Counted from the first letter of the stretch, positions 10,715 to 22,850 are shown. The stretch: DNA of 64,000 bases from Siphonodentalium dalli (GCA_032622095.1 CP136065.1:111209195-111273194); one strand, 5' to 3'. Numbers and translations: made by a program. The notes: generated by a model from the sequence alone, not told the origin.

Positions 10715-11733
10715 TACAGTTTAATATATGCCCGGGAATGAAACCCCTTCAGAACCGGGTACGTTCCCGGGAAATATATGGCTTGTGTGCACAAGTTGTA
10801 CAACACGGGTTATGCGCAATTTGGCTATATTTTGGGCGACAGGGATCATAATAATGATAATTTAGATTAACTAATGGATATTCCAAATTGTTATATTTGA
10901 CCTTCTTGGGCCACATAATGGTATACGACGTAACATTACACAAGTTGGAAAACATAAAACCATCGTTCAGACTTCCCAAACTTCAAACGAATTGTTGCCG
11001 ACGTGAACTTTTCGTGGCATCTCGTAACTTGTCTGTGAACGTTAACTTAAGAGAATACAAAATAAACAATCTATATATAGTTCGATGAAAGTTGTGTGTT
11101 AATTTCCAATACTTTTTATTTTATCGGGAGTCGGATGTAGTCTTGCAAATTACATTCGGAGCAACACCAAGTCACTTGTCACTAAGTTGTCAGTCTAGTA
11201 GCCATTGTGCTGTACATTATGTCTATGTTGCGTAACTTGCGTTATAACGGAAGCTCGAAATATATGGGTATAATATTCTATCTGGACTCTAAACTGACAT
11301 TCACAAGTTCACAACTTGCATGAAACGATTTGCTCTCACGGACATTAGAATGCGTCACAGCAGAAACTGCACGTGCACCACAGTCTATTTACGGCATACA
11401 CTGCCCATTCAAGCAACTGCGTCGGAGTACAGTCTGCATGTGTCGCTAACAATTGCCTGATATTACTACGTTGTGACTCGTGAGCCAAGTAATTAACCAT
11501 TAGACTGTAGCATGGTCAATTCTACTCACACTTTATGTAGGATTTGCAGATATATAACATATATATTGCATTGTGCGCTGTGCATGAACAAATAACACGA
11601 AAATTATGCGCTGTTGGTGTCCCCTGATGTATGATATACCAAGTGTTAACAATTCACCCCGTTCCCGGTTCCTACAAATCATATTCCCGCGGAATGGGAA
11701 CCGGGAAATTCCCGTTCCCGGGATTAAACCCTA
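10715..11733. mobile_element. hAT-like non-autonomous element (1019 bp) with 8-bp TSD
   Basis: ATTCAACC occurs at 10707-10714 and 11734-11741. The ends are related inverted repeats: left TACAGTTTAAT, right (reversed) TAGGGTTTAATCCCGGG. Subterminal CCCGGGAA/GGGAACGGG blocks follow inside both ends. Removing the insert and one TSD rejoins the Rep frame as YTVEWQNRGL. An 8-bp TSD and these ends are typical of hAT elements. No transposase is encoded. Confidence 0.8.
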
Positions 11734-11741
11734 ATTCAACC

Positions 11742-12249
11742 GTATACATATCGCACACAGGATGGCCGAAAATGTGCGATTTCTTCAAAAGGTTCATGAG
11801 CTTCGTCAATTTCAGACGGAACACTCTAGATGTCAAGTCATGCTTGTCTTTAGAACATGGTTCTCGAAAAATTCAACCTTCAACTCCTGCCATGCAGGGT
11901 TGCACGTGAATGTAGTGAAAAGGTCCGGACGACCGATGTGCCTGACAAATGGCATAGCATCCTGTGTCTTCTGCATATATCGCGGGCTACCTGTGAATAT
12001 CGACGGGAGGATTACCAGTTGGCCGACTCCGGCTCTTTCCTGATCACTATTTATGCTATCACAGAGGTGTATATATGAATCTGCACGGAGTTTCTTTTGG
12101 TTGTTCCGAATATAGAGGAGTCTTTCACCCTCAACTTTGGCGTACACATCTATATCAAACTGACTGAACAGGTTCCGGCTTCGGTGCAAGTGGTTGAAGG
12201 ACCCATCACGAACCATGAAATGATAAGAATAAAAGTCCTTACATGACAC
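11742..12249 (-). pseudogene. Helitron-like N-terminal domain of Rep/helicase
   Basis: The frame reads FYSYHFMVRDGSFNHLHRSR, then ERLLYIRNNQKKLRA, ILPSIFTGSPRYMQKTQDAM, GRPDLFTTFTCNPAWQEL, and in a shifted frame KSHIFGHPVCDMYTVE. These are signature segments of the N-terminal domain of Helitron transposases, which lies upstream of the HUH Rep nuclease. The frame is broken near 11833. It continues across the hAT-like insertion at 10706. Confidence 0.88.
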
Positions 12250-12779
12250 ATTCTTGTTGCCGATTGAGTGTGTATACCGAACTTATATCCGCCTTCACAG
12301 AAGACACAGATGAGGGGATATTGGAGAGGGTCGTACGATCTGTGTCTCGCAAATTTATACTTCTATAACTACATTATTACCACACCATGTTGCATTGTGT
12401 TTGAACTGATAGGCAGTAGGTATTGGCATGCCCTCCCTTGATTTGTTTCTGACATTCATTTAGCAAACATACCAGTATTTAACCATTTCCATACCAAATA
12501 AATACACTTATAAGTTCAATAAAATAACCACATTGAACTTATTATCTGAACATTTACCATGAATTAATACTTAAGTACTTGTATTATTTGTATTATATAT
12601 ATCGTCATATCAATGTCTGCTGATTTAACCACTCAGTATAGAATTGGAGTTTAGAACTTCCAACATAACTAATATTATTTCCATTGTAAATTGAGCACCA
12701 ACCACTATTTGACATTTGCATCCCAACATGGGTACATATCCAGCAGACAGTGACATGCTTTATTATCCACCTTGGTTGA

Positions 12780-13040
12780 AGCGGGTTGGGAATGGCATCA
12801 TATGGCAAGGGCCATAAAAGAACCGGTATGGGGTGTTAAATATAACAATTCGACACCATAATCTGCAGCTCTTATGTTCGACTAGTTTACATGTTAATGA
12901 TGGAGGACTATAACCTTGATGACGTGGATATCTGCCATCTTTGCCACCAAAAACTTTATGATCTCCCTGGGCATCTCTCATGATGAGAACCTGGAACCAA
13001 TAAAATACGAAATGCCTGTCGTAGAAGGAAGCATTGTGGG
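12780..13040 (+). pseudogene. His-Me finger endonuclease remnant, copy 3
   Basis: Pieces: IIWQGP, a stop, KNRYGVLNITIRHHNLQL, frameshift, MEDYNLDDVDICHLCHQKL, then YDLPGHLS and two stops. The catalytic His and first zinc Cys are kept; the second Cys is replaced by Tyr. Upstream it keeps the conserved pre-ORF region from about 12640. Confidence 0.65.
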
Positions 13041-14520
13041 TGTCATTGGATAGTCATGGATTTCATTCTCGACTGAAACGTTAGAAAATGCCCTGCTCTC
13101 CATACACATGTGCCACATACGATAAAGCGCCATAATCCCAAAGAAATTGTTATCCGCATGAAAACTAGGTGTTTCATTGTCATGTATTTACCGGCACCAA
13201 AACTTTTTGAGTGAGTTTTTGGACCACATGGCAATTGTTCTAGAATTTGCAGAATTAATAATATCACACAATAATTCAATCATATTGAGGGAGTTTCTTT
13301 TGTGTCATAATGTTGAGTTATTGTTTTAATTGCATGATAGAACACTCCCATATATTACAGCGAACAATAAAGCAGTTTGTACTTCAGTCCAATAAAAACA
13401 AATTAAACTTCAGCCTGGTCGCCAATTCGTTTTTGATCGATCTATTCTTCATCCATGTATTTATAAACTCCACCTTTCTAAAACTTGTATGTTACAATAG
13501 CTCCAATTAAATAGGTTAATAGTCTCAAATATTATATCACAATAATAGCAAAACGAAATTCCATACATATATTGTAAAACAATATACATCTTGAAATATC
13601 AGGAAATTTTGGCAAAACATGCATCTGGCCATTAACTCACTCTTTCCAGTTATGAGTCAGTAATAGGTCCCATGACATTTTTCATAATCAAAATATCAAT
13701 GAAATTAAATATACTTAGTTTATGTTCTGTAAACATGGCAGTATTTAATAATGATAATCAGGAACCATATTATGGCAAATAGTTATTATCTCGTTAATTA
13801 GTACTAGCATCTACTCCCTCTCTCCCACTACTATGTGTTGTCAGATTGTGTAGATATACATCCATAACACAAGGGCATTCTGGTGTATTCCATTTTCAAC
13901 TCTACAGCTATTGGTCCTTGTTGAAATATTTCAGTCAATGATTATCATATTTCAATGTTGACCTGACCCATCACATCTCACATGTCTTTGCAATTAAATG
14001 GTGGATTTAAAAAATAACCAATAACTCTATTGTTGCAAATATCTGATTATCAACTTTATGCTTTGACAACACAGCCACGGCGTCGTTTAAGCCAATTCCC
14101 CCATGCAATGTCCAATTTTACCAGGATGGTGGAGGTGTGTGTAATGGATGAAATATTAAGGAATGAATGTTCTACTTCTATAACTACTTTATTCCCACAC
14201 CATGTTGCATTGTGTGAATTGATAGGCAATAAGTATAGGCATTCCCTCCCCTTATTTGTTTCTGATCACATTCATTTAACAAAAATACCAGCATTTAACC
14301 CGTTCCTTACCAACCACATCAATAAATTTATAAGTTCAAAAAAATAACCACGTTGAACTTATTATCGGAACATTTCCCATGAATTAATGATTCGGTACTT
14401 GTACCAACCACTAGCTGACCTATGCATCCTCATATCATGGGTATAGATCCAGCATACAGTGAATTTAAGCTGGAGAAGATGAGCTGCATTTGGCTTGTAT
14501 GTTGCGTTACCCACATTGGT

Positions 14521-14763
14521 GAAGCGGGTTGGAGATAGCACCATATGACAAGGGCCTCAAAAGAATTGATATTGGGTCAAACATGATAATTCGACAGCAT
14601 AAGCTGCAAATGTATGTTCACCGACTAGTTTATATTTTAGTCACTCTTAAGCTTGGTGGCATGGCTATCAGCCATCTTTGCCGCCAAAAACATTGTATGC
14701 TCCCTGGGCATCTCTCACTAGAGGAATCTGGATCCAATAAAAGACGAAATGTCTGTCGTAAAT
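14521..14763 (+). pseudogene. His-Me finger endonuclease remnant, copy 4 (best-kept zinc loop)
   Basis: The zinc-loop frame reads HRLVYILV, then AISHLCRQKHCMLPGHLSLE and ESGSNKRRNVCRK before a stop at about 14763. It contains H-x-C-x4-C-x4-H-x8-N-x5-C with all six positions present, the spacing known for I-PpoI (catalytic His98 and Asn119, zinc Cys100, Cys105, His110 and Cys125). The upstream WQGP segment is in another frame (CHMTRASKELILG in place of WQGPQKNRYG), so the copy is broken. Confidence 0.72.
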
Positions 14764-16112
14764 AGAAGCACTGCGGGGGTCTTGGACAGTATGAGGATTG
14801 TATATTGTAAATCAGTTTAGGCATGAACATTCTAACTGGACATTGGACTGGTGACCACGTTAGAAAATGTCATGCTCTTCACACACATGTGTGTCACATA
14901 GGTTAAAGTGCCGTAATTCATAATATCAAAGAAACTGTTATCCGCCGCTTGCCAAATAGGTGTTTCAATGTCGAATCGATAATTTCACATAATCCAATCA
15001 TCTTGGGGGAGTTCATTTGTGTCATAATGTTGAGTATTTTTTTTAATTGCGTGATTTAACACCAGACTCCCATGTTACAGTGAACAATAAAGCAGTTAAT
15101 ATTCCAGTCCAATAAAAACAAATATTAAATTTCAGGTTGGTCGCCAACTCATTTTTGATTGATCAGTTCATGATCCATGTATATAACAATCTTTCAAAAA
15201 CTTATATTTTACAGTAGTTCCAATTAAATTGGGTAAATAGTTTCAAACACTTCATCACAATAATAGCAAAAAGAAATTCAACATATTTTGTAAAACCAAA
15301 TCCATCTGGAAATATCAGGATTACTTACTATACGTTCTAAGTTTAATGTAAAATGGTACTAAAAGCAACCATCAAAAACTACTTAAATCCCACACAAGAG
15401 TGCATGGCAGTATTTAATAATGACAGTTAATCGGGAACCATATAACAGATAATTATATTAGTACTAGCATATATTCCCTCTCTCCAACTACTATGCGCTG
15501 TCAGATTGTGTCCGATGGACATCCATAATAACAGAAGGGCATTCCGATGTGTTACATTTACAACTCTACAGCTATTGGTCCTTGTTTAAAGATTTCGGTT
15601 AATGATTATCAGATCTAAATGTTGGCCATCACATCTCAAGTGTAGATCTTTGCTATCAATATTATTTTTAAAATAACCAATAACTCTATTGTTACACATA
15701 TCTGTTTATCAACTTTTTGTGAATTGATAGACAATAAATATAAGCATTCCCTCCCTTCATTTGTTTCTGACATTCACTTAACAAACATGCCAGCATTTAG
15801 CCCTTTCCATACTAAATAAATTAATTTATAAGTTCAACAAAATAACCACGTTGAACTTATTATCTGAACATTTCCCACGAATTAATACTTCAGTACTTGT
15901 ATTATCTGAATTATAGTATCGTCATACAATAGTCTGCTAATTTATCCACTCAGTATAGAAAGGGAGTTTAGAATTCCATCATGACTAATTATATTTCCAT
16001 TGTAAATTGAGCACCAACCACTATTTGACATACGCATCCCAACATTGTCGATACAGATCCAGCAGACAGTGGATTTAAGCTACCGGGAAAAGAGGAGCTG
16101 TATCTGGTTACA

Positions 16113-16404
16113 TGCTTAGTACTCACATTGGCTGAAGCGGGTTGGAAATTGCACCATATGGCAAGGGCCACAAAAGAACAGATATGGGGTGCTAAATATA
16201 GAAATCCGACACCATAATCTGCATCTCTATGTCCATCGACTAGTTTACATGTTAATGATGGAGGATTATAACCTTGATGACATGGATATCTGCCATCTTT
16301 GCCACCAAAAACTTTGTGATCTCCTTGGGCACCAATCATTACAGGAACCTGGACCAACAAAATACGAAATGCCTGAAGGAAGCATTGTGGGTGTCATTGG
16401 ATAG
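16113..16404 (+). pseudogene. His-Me finger endonuclease remnant, copy 5 (continuous frame)
   Basis: One uninterrupted frame runs LKRVGNCTIWQGPQKNRYG, VLNIEIRHHN, LYVHRLVYMLMMEDYNLDDM, DICHLCHQKLCDLLGHQS, QEPGPTKYEMPEGSIVGVIG, then stop. WQGP...RYG and HRLVY are the conserved pre-motif strands of the family. The motif keeps His, both Cys and the next His, but the catalytic Asn position is Thr and the last Cys is lost through a small deletion. A TAG lies about 45 bases upstream of LKRVG, so the N-terminal part is not open. Confidence 0.72.
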
Positions 16405-17069
16405 TCATGAATTTCAGTGTCGACTGAACCGTTAGAAAATGCCCTGCTCTCCATACACGTGTCACATACGGTAAAGCGCCATAATTCCAAAGAAATTGTT
16501 GTCTGCATTAAAACTAGGTGTTTCATTGTCGTGCATTTACCGGCACCATAAATATTTGAGTGAGTTTTTGGACCACATGGCAATTTTTCTAGAATTTGCA
16601 GAATTAATAATTTCACAAAATAATCAAATCATATTGAGGGAGTTTCTTTTGTGTCATAATGTTGAGTTAATTTTTTAATTGCAAGATATAACACCAAACT
16701 CCCATATAATAGCGAACAATAAAGCAGTTTGTATTTCAGTCCAATAAAAACATTAAACTTCAGTCTGGTCGCGAACTCATTTGTCACTGCTCTGTTCATG
16801 ATCCATGTATATATAAACTTCACCTTTCAAAAACGTGTATGTTACAATAGCTTGTTTGTTTATGTCTCCACAATGCATGTCCGATATTTGGTATTTTAGG
16901 ACAACCAGACACCGGTTTCCCTATGCTTTCTGCCATGCAATGTAGGTTTCATGTCCATACTATCCATAGATACGACATGTGGAATGTTTTCATCATCGTG
17001 ATTCCTAAATATTTTCTTAACGGCAATTATAGTATATTATCGTGCGTGCATCAATGTTTTCAAATATTA

Positions 17070-17270
17070 TTATATTTTACATACCTCTTTCGCATATTTA
17101 TGAGCCAAGATATCTGCTGCAATTGTCTTCGCGTGACCTATAGTTTCTGATGTCGCAGATGCTGACGTATGTGGCGCCTCTTCATCTGGACCCTTATGTT
17201 TCGAATAACAGGGAACACATATATAGCCCCTCTGCTTTGCCCAGCATGGCAGCTCTCCGTCCCATATCAT
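17070..17270 (-). other. Unassigned 66-residue open frame
   Basis: MIWDGELPCWAKQRGYICVP followed by CYSKHKGPDEEAPHTSASA and a short tail. A Cys pair (CVPC) could be half of a zinc ribbon, but the family is not recognised. It lies in non-array DNA just after array 1 and before a TTAA MITE. It may be a transposon exon or chance. Confidence 0.25.
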
Positions 17271-17444
17271 GGTGTCTATTATCGAAGCCTGTTGAAAAGG
17301 GTACTTATTAGTTGTTTTTATGACGTTGCCAAATCAGAATTGTTAGTAGCAGTTACATAAAGACTTACATTACAATGTTATCTCCCAGCGATGACATAAT
17401 CATGTTTATATAAATATATTATAGTTGGAGGTATTTTGCATTAA

Positions 17445-17938
17445 AGGCACGTGAGGCCTTAGTTGTCGAAAATATTCATATTTGTTCTTATCACCGTAAA
17501 CAGAAAAACATTAAAACACATACAGTTTCGTTCATATATACCATGACCATCACGTAAACAGCATGTTATCATAAAGACATACTATATTTTACCTAAGCAA
17601 GAGCCTGATTGTGTTACAGAAGTCAGCACAATGCTACTGGCTAATCACACACAAATGGCATAAACGCTCTTTATTAGTTCCATATAAGGAATACACCAAC
17701 AAAGAACGCTCTTTATGTTTACCATCACAATATAAACAAACACCAGAAAAGTTAATTTTTATGCCTTTGTTTACATAACAATGGTCAAATATTTGACAAT
17801 AACATACTGTTGATGCGATATTTCTTATTTGTATACGGACAAAGTCTGTCTACATTTTGATGTTCTTTCTGTTTGTGGCGGTTTGTGGCGGGTGGAAATA
17901 TTTTCACAGGATACCCACCGCCAAGGCCAACCGTACCT
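17445..17938. mobile_element. TTAA-type MITE, copy 2 (494 bp)
   Basis: TTAA at 17441-17444 and 17939-17942. Ends AGGCACGTGAGGCCTT and AAGGCCAACCGTACCT are inverted repeats. The body matches 45990-46485 almost base for base, including GAGCCTGATTGTGTTACAGA and two AACGCTCTTTAT segments. No ORF. TTAA targets are used by piggyBac and Kolobok elements. Confidence 0.88.
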
Positions 17939-17942
17939 TTAA

Positions 17943-19230
17943 CAATCTGCAGTATTTCTCTTTGAACATTGCCCATCTGTTTCTTCTATTCCTCATGAAT
18001 AAACACAATCAAGATTGATATTTCGATGTTGTTATCTGTGGGCAGATTTATTAGTTATCCATACATTTATACCAATATATAATGTCATCCTTGATTGCAT
18101 TTCTACTATTGCCAAAGCAATTTGTTCACATAAACAATTGATTTGTTATGAGTGTGTTCATCCGGTACTCATGTGTATGGTTCGTGAATGTTATATCTTG
18201 CCTTGAAGCTTTTCCTCCATGCAACTTTCTCCATTCGGATGTCACCAGGTTCTATGTCCATTGTATATTCATTGTGTTTCGTACAGGAACAGTTGTGCTC
18301 AGTGTCTCTTCCTTTTCTTCGTATCCTCTGACATTGTTGGTCAACTGTAATAATGAAACATATCGATTGCATACGTCGTATGTGGAAATATCATTATTAT
18401 TTTTATTAATCTTGTCTGTTTCAAGACTCAACAGTCATCGCTTGTCTTGTTTTTTCATGAAATCGTTGTTAAGTAGTTATCAGTGGTTTATATAAGTTTA
18501 TTTCAATTTCTTTTACGTAATGTGTGTTGTGTGTATAAGGAATAGTGTCGAATGTGTGAAAACTATTCACGATGAAGACTTTTCGTACTGTTATCGATGT
18601 CATTGACAAAAATATATTATGTATGTTCACACCCCTTCATAATATCGTGTCAGAAAAGTGACTAATATAGTCAGTTTTAAGCAATTGGCGGTGGCCTTTA
18701 TATCACTTTGCATAATATCAATCTAATTTGCCGTACAATTGGTTCAGATTCTTAAAACTCACCTTCAAATATAGCTTTGTATAGGACTATCCGAAAACCA
18801 TATCGCATAACGAATAGGCTTTCCGTAGTTTTTTCAACAAACTAGGTAGGTCTTTATAAAAGGATTAAATTTTTATTTATCGGGGATCTGATTGACTAAT
18901 GCACTTATTACGTCAAAGGGGGATATCCCATACAGATATGCGTGCAAACTTTTTTCACGGTTCTCCAAGTTTTCTTCCAAGTAACTGATTTAGTAAGTAT
19001 ACTTACCAAAAATAGCGTTAAATAACTTCTTTTCCGCAGAGCCTTGCAAATCTTTACTTCGAAGCGGTACCGATCGGTGTCCAATCATGCGCAGAAGAGT
19101 TCGTGGTTGCAACAGTTTGCGGAGTTCCCTAATTCCGATGCAAACAAACAATATACGGTTGTGTGATAGTCAAATGTAGCTACAATAGCTATATATGGCT
19201 ATTGTAGCTATATCTGGGAATTGCCCGACC
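17943..19230. other. No gene seen
   Basis: AT-rich DNA with short chance frames only (for example a 115-codon plus frame at 18148 with no family resemblance). At about 19175-19215 the segment AGCTACAATAGCTATATATGGCTATTGTAGCTA is a short palindrome; each arm is about 13 bases. Confidence 0.5.
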
Positions 19231-19234
19231 TGTT

Positions 19235-20770
19235 AATTGGAGGTGTTAACGCCAAATGTAAGTAGATGTAACTTACTCAGAGACGCATTTAAAAGTTCTG
19301 AGCTGTTGCGCCTCATGCCACACCTGATCAAATATAATGGGTAAATGAAAGTAAATAAAATATCATATATAAGAACTAAGTTTGCAACCTTAGCTGATTC
19401 ACTTACCCATTGAGCAAAACCCTCCAGATGGAGAGCTGTGTCCAATAGTTTCGTAAGTACACTACCAATAACTCCTCTGTAGTAGCAAACATGAATATTT
19501 CCAAAATTTGCCAATACTTATGGTGGTCGTATGCTGCTTTTCTGCACTTTAATTTAATGCATTTTGAGATCTATAACCAAGCATATTTGCTAAGTCTTTA
19601 AAGAGTATCATCCCAGATAAGGTGGAATAATCCTTTTACAAAGTTAACTTCGACGTGGCCTAAACCAGGAATCAGGAGTATATTTTTGAAATCATCGTTT
19701 TTAACTTTGTTCAACAGTTCAGAAAAGGCGACCCGTCACACCAAGTTATTGTCAATTTTCGATTACATTTTGTAACATCGGAATGCACTTTTCGTATAAC
19801 GTGGCCTACGGCCTCAATTGAACATGGGTTTCGATCAATGGGATCAGCCGTCATGACCATTTGTTTAGTACCAGGGTGACTTTCTTTAACGAACGAATAT
19901 CCAGATGTTTTAACTTCGTCGTTGCTGAAAACAGGTTCTTTACCAGCAAATGTTACAAACGTCGGACTCTGAATGTCGCGATTGGATACTACGCTTACTT
20001 TCCGGATCACTGTCAATGTGATCCCTAATCACACTGTTGACTATCACTTCCTAGTCGCGCACACTGTTTAGTCTACTTTCTATGAACTCTTTCATATATC
20101 TGCGAATAACAATGTCGGAATTAGAAGAATCATGTTGCATGTTTTAATTATAACTTCCTCGCCTTTCAGGCATGACTTGTACCATTCTTTTGGTGAAATG
20201 CACTCATCGAACTGAATGTCAAAATCGACATTTTGGGGTATAAGGTGCATCACCGTTGTAATAATGCTCACTATAGCTTGTGCGTTGGTATTTACTCTCC
20301 AGCGCCTACCAAGAACTTGGTTGTTACCGAGAAAGATCAAACTGCTGTCTTCGTTGGCACAATGTACTGGTCATCCGCCTGCTTAGATATCCATTATTTA
20401 ATAAAAGTATAAGAACTTGAAGGGTGGAGTGAACCATTCAAGTTCGATACAGTTTTACTCGATGTGACGAAATAAATTAAAATGTTTTCTAACAATGATA
20501 ATGGTCCAATAAATTATGCGTCCCGAAGGTATTTAATCTTCTCCATGGCAATACACTGACAATTTATCTTCTTGCTATTTTCTTCGTCTAATGAACATGC
20601 TCCTTTTAAAAACGAAACTGCAACGTTATTTTGCTCTAATAGCCACTCACTGGGTTCGAAATTAGCCAAAGTCGCATGGACAATTTTGTTCTTGGTTCAT
20701 TTAACAGATGATCTTTTTGGAGTATCTCCCAATGTACGAGCTATATTAGCCAGTTCGCTGTTGGTATAAC
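19235..20770 (-). pseudogene. Decayed ORF of a multicopy invertebrate repeat-associated protein
   Basis: Read on minus with several frame changes: HATLANFEPSEWLLEQNN and VAVSFLKGACSLDEENSKK (about 20690-20590), FLGNNQVLGRRWRVNTNAQA (about 20340), DIQFDECISPKEWYKSCLKG, FVKESHPGTKQMVMTADPID, CSIEAVGHVIRKV, ITWCDGSPFLNC (to 19711), then NILLIPGLGHVEVNFVKGLF and DILFTFIYPLYLIRCGMRRN (about 19330). The order and the CDGxP and PGxGHxExN segments recall a long protein family that recurs in many copies in cnidarian, mollusc and lancelet genomes. I cannot name it or its function. Stops and frameshifts throughout mark it as dead. Confidence 0.55.
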
Positions 20771-21190
20771 TGTTTTAGATATGTTCAATAATGGATTCAA
20801 CACTAGGAGGAATTTGTTCCACTGAATATGATGTTCCCGGCACTGTTTCGTCTGTTTGTATCACCGAGTCGTTTGACGGCAGCTGATCCCCTTATTACTC
20901 ACATATTGTGCAGAGTCGAACTGCCGATCGGAAATAAAATTTCAAGCACTTAGAGTTCAGTTGCCAAGTTACCGACGGGCAACAATATTACGGTTTGTAT
21001 TTGGTCGAAAGAATATTACATTATTAAGCGACCGTACTGGCGTCCATCTCATTTTTAAAGTTTAATATAAAGTGTGATGTCGTGATTTTCGTTGACATAA
21101 ATATACTAAAAGGTGACATATCATTTAGTCAGGTGATCGTCTCAACAGGTATTGACGGTGTATAGTAGGGTTGGGGTGATCGTAATAAAT

Positions 21191-21267
21191 GTAATCGATT
21201 ACAAAATTTGGAGCCTGTAAACAGTTATCATGACATTTTATTATTACCCGTAATAGTAATCGATTAC
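21191..21267. repeat. Two GTAATCGATTAC palindromes, possible hAT-like remnant
   Basis: The 12-base perfect palindrome occurs at 21191-21202 and 21256-21267 in a TAGGGTTGGGG...TTTTACTAAAATATCC context (21165-21330). Such palindromes are common at ends of hAT-type elements; boundaries could not be found. Confidence 0.35.
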
Positions 21268-21417
21268 TTTCAAATGTACATGTAATCATGATTGCCTTTT
21301 TATTACTTTTACTAAAATATCCTCATGGATGGATATTGGATATGTAGAGTCTCATATTGTAGTACTGTGCAATGTGCACATATAAACAACATATCAGAAA
21401 GTTAGTACAATTTTCTC

Positions 21418-21722
21418 ATGTGTTGCCAGTGGTACACTGTGTACATGCAGGCAGTGGTTGTAAATTGCACCATATGGCAAGGGCCACAAAAGAACCGATA
21501 TGGGTTGCTATATATAACAATCCGATACCATAATCTGCAGCTATATGTTCATCAACTAGATTACATGGTAATGGTGGGGGACTATAACCTTGATGACATA
21601 GATATCTGCCATCTTTGCCACCAAAAACTTTGTGATCTTCATGTGCATATCTCATTATAGGAACCTGGAATCAATAAAGTAAGAAATGCCTGTCGTAGAA
21701 GGAAGCATTGTGGGTGTCATCG
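21418..21722 (+). pseudogene. His-Me finger endonuclease remnant, copy 6
   Basis: A continuous frame gives VVNCTIWQGPQKNRYG, LLYITIRYHNLQLYVHQLDY, MVMVGDYNLDDIDICHLCHQ, KLCDLHVHISL then stop. The WQGP/RYG strands, the catalytic His, both Cys and the next His are present. The Asn and last Cys lie after the stop (21658). About 80 residues are open, roughly half the length of I-PpoI. Confidence 0.72.
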
Positions 21723-22015
21723 GATAGTCATGGATTTCAGTCTCGACTGAACCGTTAGGAAATGCCCTGCTCTGCATACACATGTGTCACATACGGTAAT
21801 GTGCCATAATCCCAAAATAACTGTTATCTGCATTAAAACTAGGTGTTTCATTGTCGTGTATTTACCGGCACCATAAATATTTGAGTGAGTTTTTGGACCA
21901 CATGGCAATTGTTCTAGAATTTGCAGAATTAATAATTTCACAAAATAATCCAATCATATTGAGGGAGTTTCTTTTGTGTCATAATGTTGAGTTAATTATT
22001 GTCAAATGTCTTTGC
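21418..22015 (+). repeat. Isolated endonuclease unit between array 1 and the LINE cluster
   Basis: The unit keeps the endonuclease remnant and the downstream segment through GAGGGAGTTTCTTTTGTGTC, then is cut near 22015 where LINE ORF1 sequence starts. It differs from neighbours in lacking the pre-ORF region. Confidence 0.75.
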
Positions 22016-22019
22016 AATT

Positions 22020-22850
22020 AAATGGTGACCGACACGTGCTCAATATCCAAATCTGACTCCGACTCATTGGAAGACATTTAAATCATTCTTGAGCTCCTCC
22101 TGGAACGAGGGATGGGGCATGTAGTCCTGCACTGGTTCCACCGGTCTCTCGGATTCTGAGTGAAAATCGTCAGACAAGGTCACGTGACCGTCAATCGGGG
22201 GTTGCACTGTAGGTTTTTCTGGTCTACCATTATGACGACGGAGCGCCGCCGCGTAATCAGGTGGCCTGAATAACACCCCCGACGGGGAAAAGTTATTTTC
22301 CGGCAGTTCATTCTAGCATGGCCGCGCTTACCACATTTAAGACACATGGGCGGTCTCTCCGATAAGGTAAATAATACCTTACACCCACCAATAATCCCGA
22401 AGTCGGGAAAACCATCTACATCTGGCTCAACAAGTGTAATACGAAGTCGCCGACGTCCATTAGCGATCTCTTGCCCTACTGCTTTGATAGATTCATAACC
22501 AATCTCACTCCCAGTCCCGTATACCGTGAGGCTTGCGATAACCAGAGAGTGCGGGATGCAAACCGGGAGCCAGTTGATCGTAAGAGTGTGTGCGCGGGGC
22601 ACGTATGGCGAAAGTTCCGCTACAGTCGTGAGTCCATCCATGGGCGAAAAAGGTGGTTTTAGATGACGGAAATCCTGGACGTAGCCCTCGTCTGTAAAAA
22701 CGATGGTCCACTCGCGGCTATCATGTCCGCGATGGATGGCCGTAATGCCTACACGGGGAATCCTTTCCGTAATTTTGTCAGCCAGCAATTTGGCATTCAC
22801 TCGTCCTGGACGGGGACCTCGGATAAAAATATTGGAAGAGTATTTTTTGG
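22020..22850 (-). pseudogene. LINE ORF1 remnant (family 1), truncated at both ends
   Basis: On minus from 22850: SNIFIRGPRPGRVNAKLLAD, ERIPRVGITAIHRGHDSREW, DFRHLKPPFSPMDGL, NWLPVCIPHSLVIASL, QEIANGRRRLRITL, PDFGIIGGCKVLFTL and PPMCLKCGKRGHARMNC. This is a complete CCHC knuckle (C-x2-C-x4-H-x4-C) about 140 residues into the 206-residue frame. A frameshift near 22270 leads to PPDYAAALRRHNGRPEKP, the acidic C-terminal region. Upstream of 22850 the sequence is unrelated, so the N-terminus is missing. Confidence 0.82.

Larger units (their letters stand above)
9348..12353 (-). mobile_element. Helitron fragment with a 12-bp flanking direct repeat
   Basis: On minus it carries a Helitron N-terminal domain (12249-11742), Rep-domain pieces and the Rep-helicase linker, and stops before the helicase. 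TTTATACTTCTA occurs at both ends (9336-9347 and 12354-12365), splitting the endonuclease unit whose intact form reads TTTATACTTCTATAACTAC. The minus-strand 3' end is a short hairpin (CCCGCC-AGT-GGTGGG) followed by CTGCTAG then T, as expected for a Helitron 3' terminus. The 5' end lacks TC. A hAT-like MITE at 10715-11733 interrupts it. Confidence 0.75.
12354..16860 (+). repeat. Endonuclease repeat array 1, right part
   Basis: Three further same-strand units with spacing of about 1.6-1.75 kb between zinc-loop motifs (about 12930, 14670 and 16290). Each unit carries a pre-ORF segment near GAATTGATAGACAATAA, CCAGCATTTAACC and AGTATAGAAATGGAGTTTAGAACTTCC, the endonuclease remnant, and a shared downstream segment. 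The array stops near 16860, where an unrelated sequence begins. Confidence 0.75.

Noticed and set aside
13043-13279. Conserved minus-strand frame (also at 16266, 21717 and 56581)
   Set aside because: It is the antisense of the region downstream of the endonuclease remnant, shared only because the unit repeats; no domain is seen.
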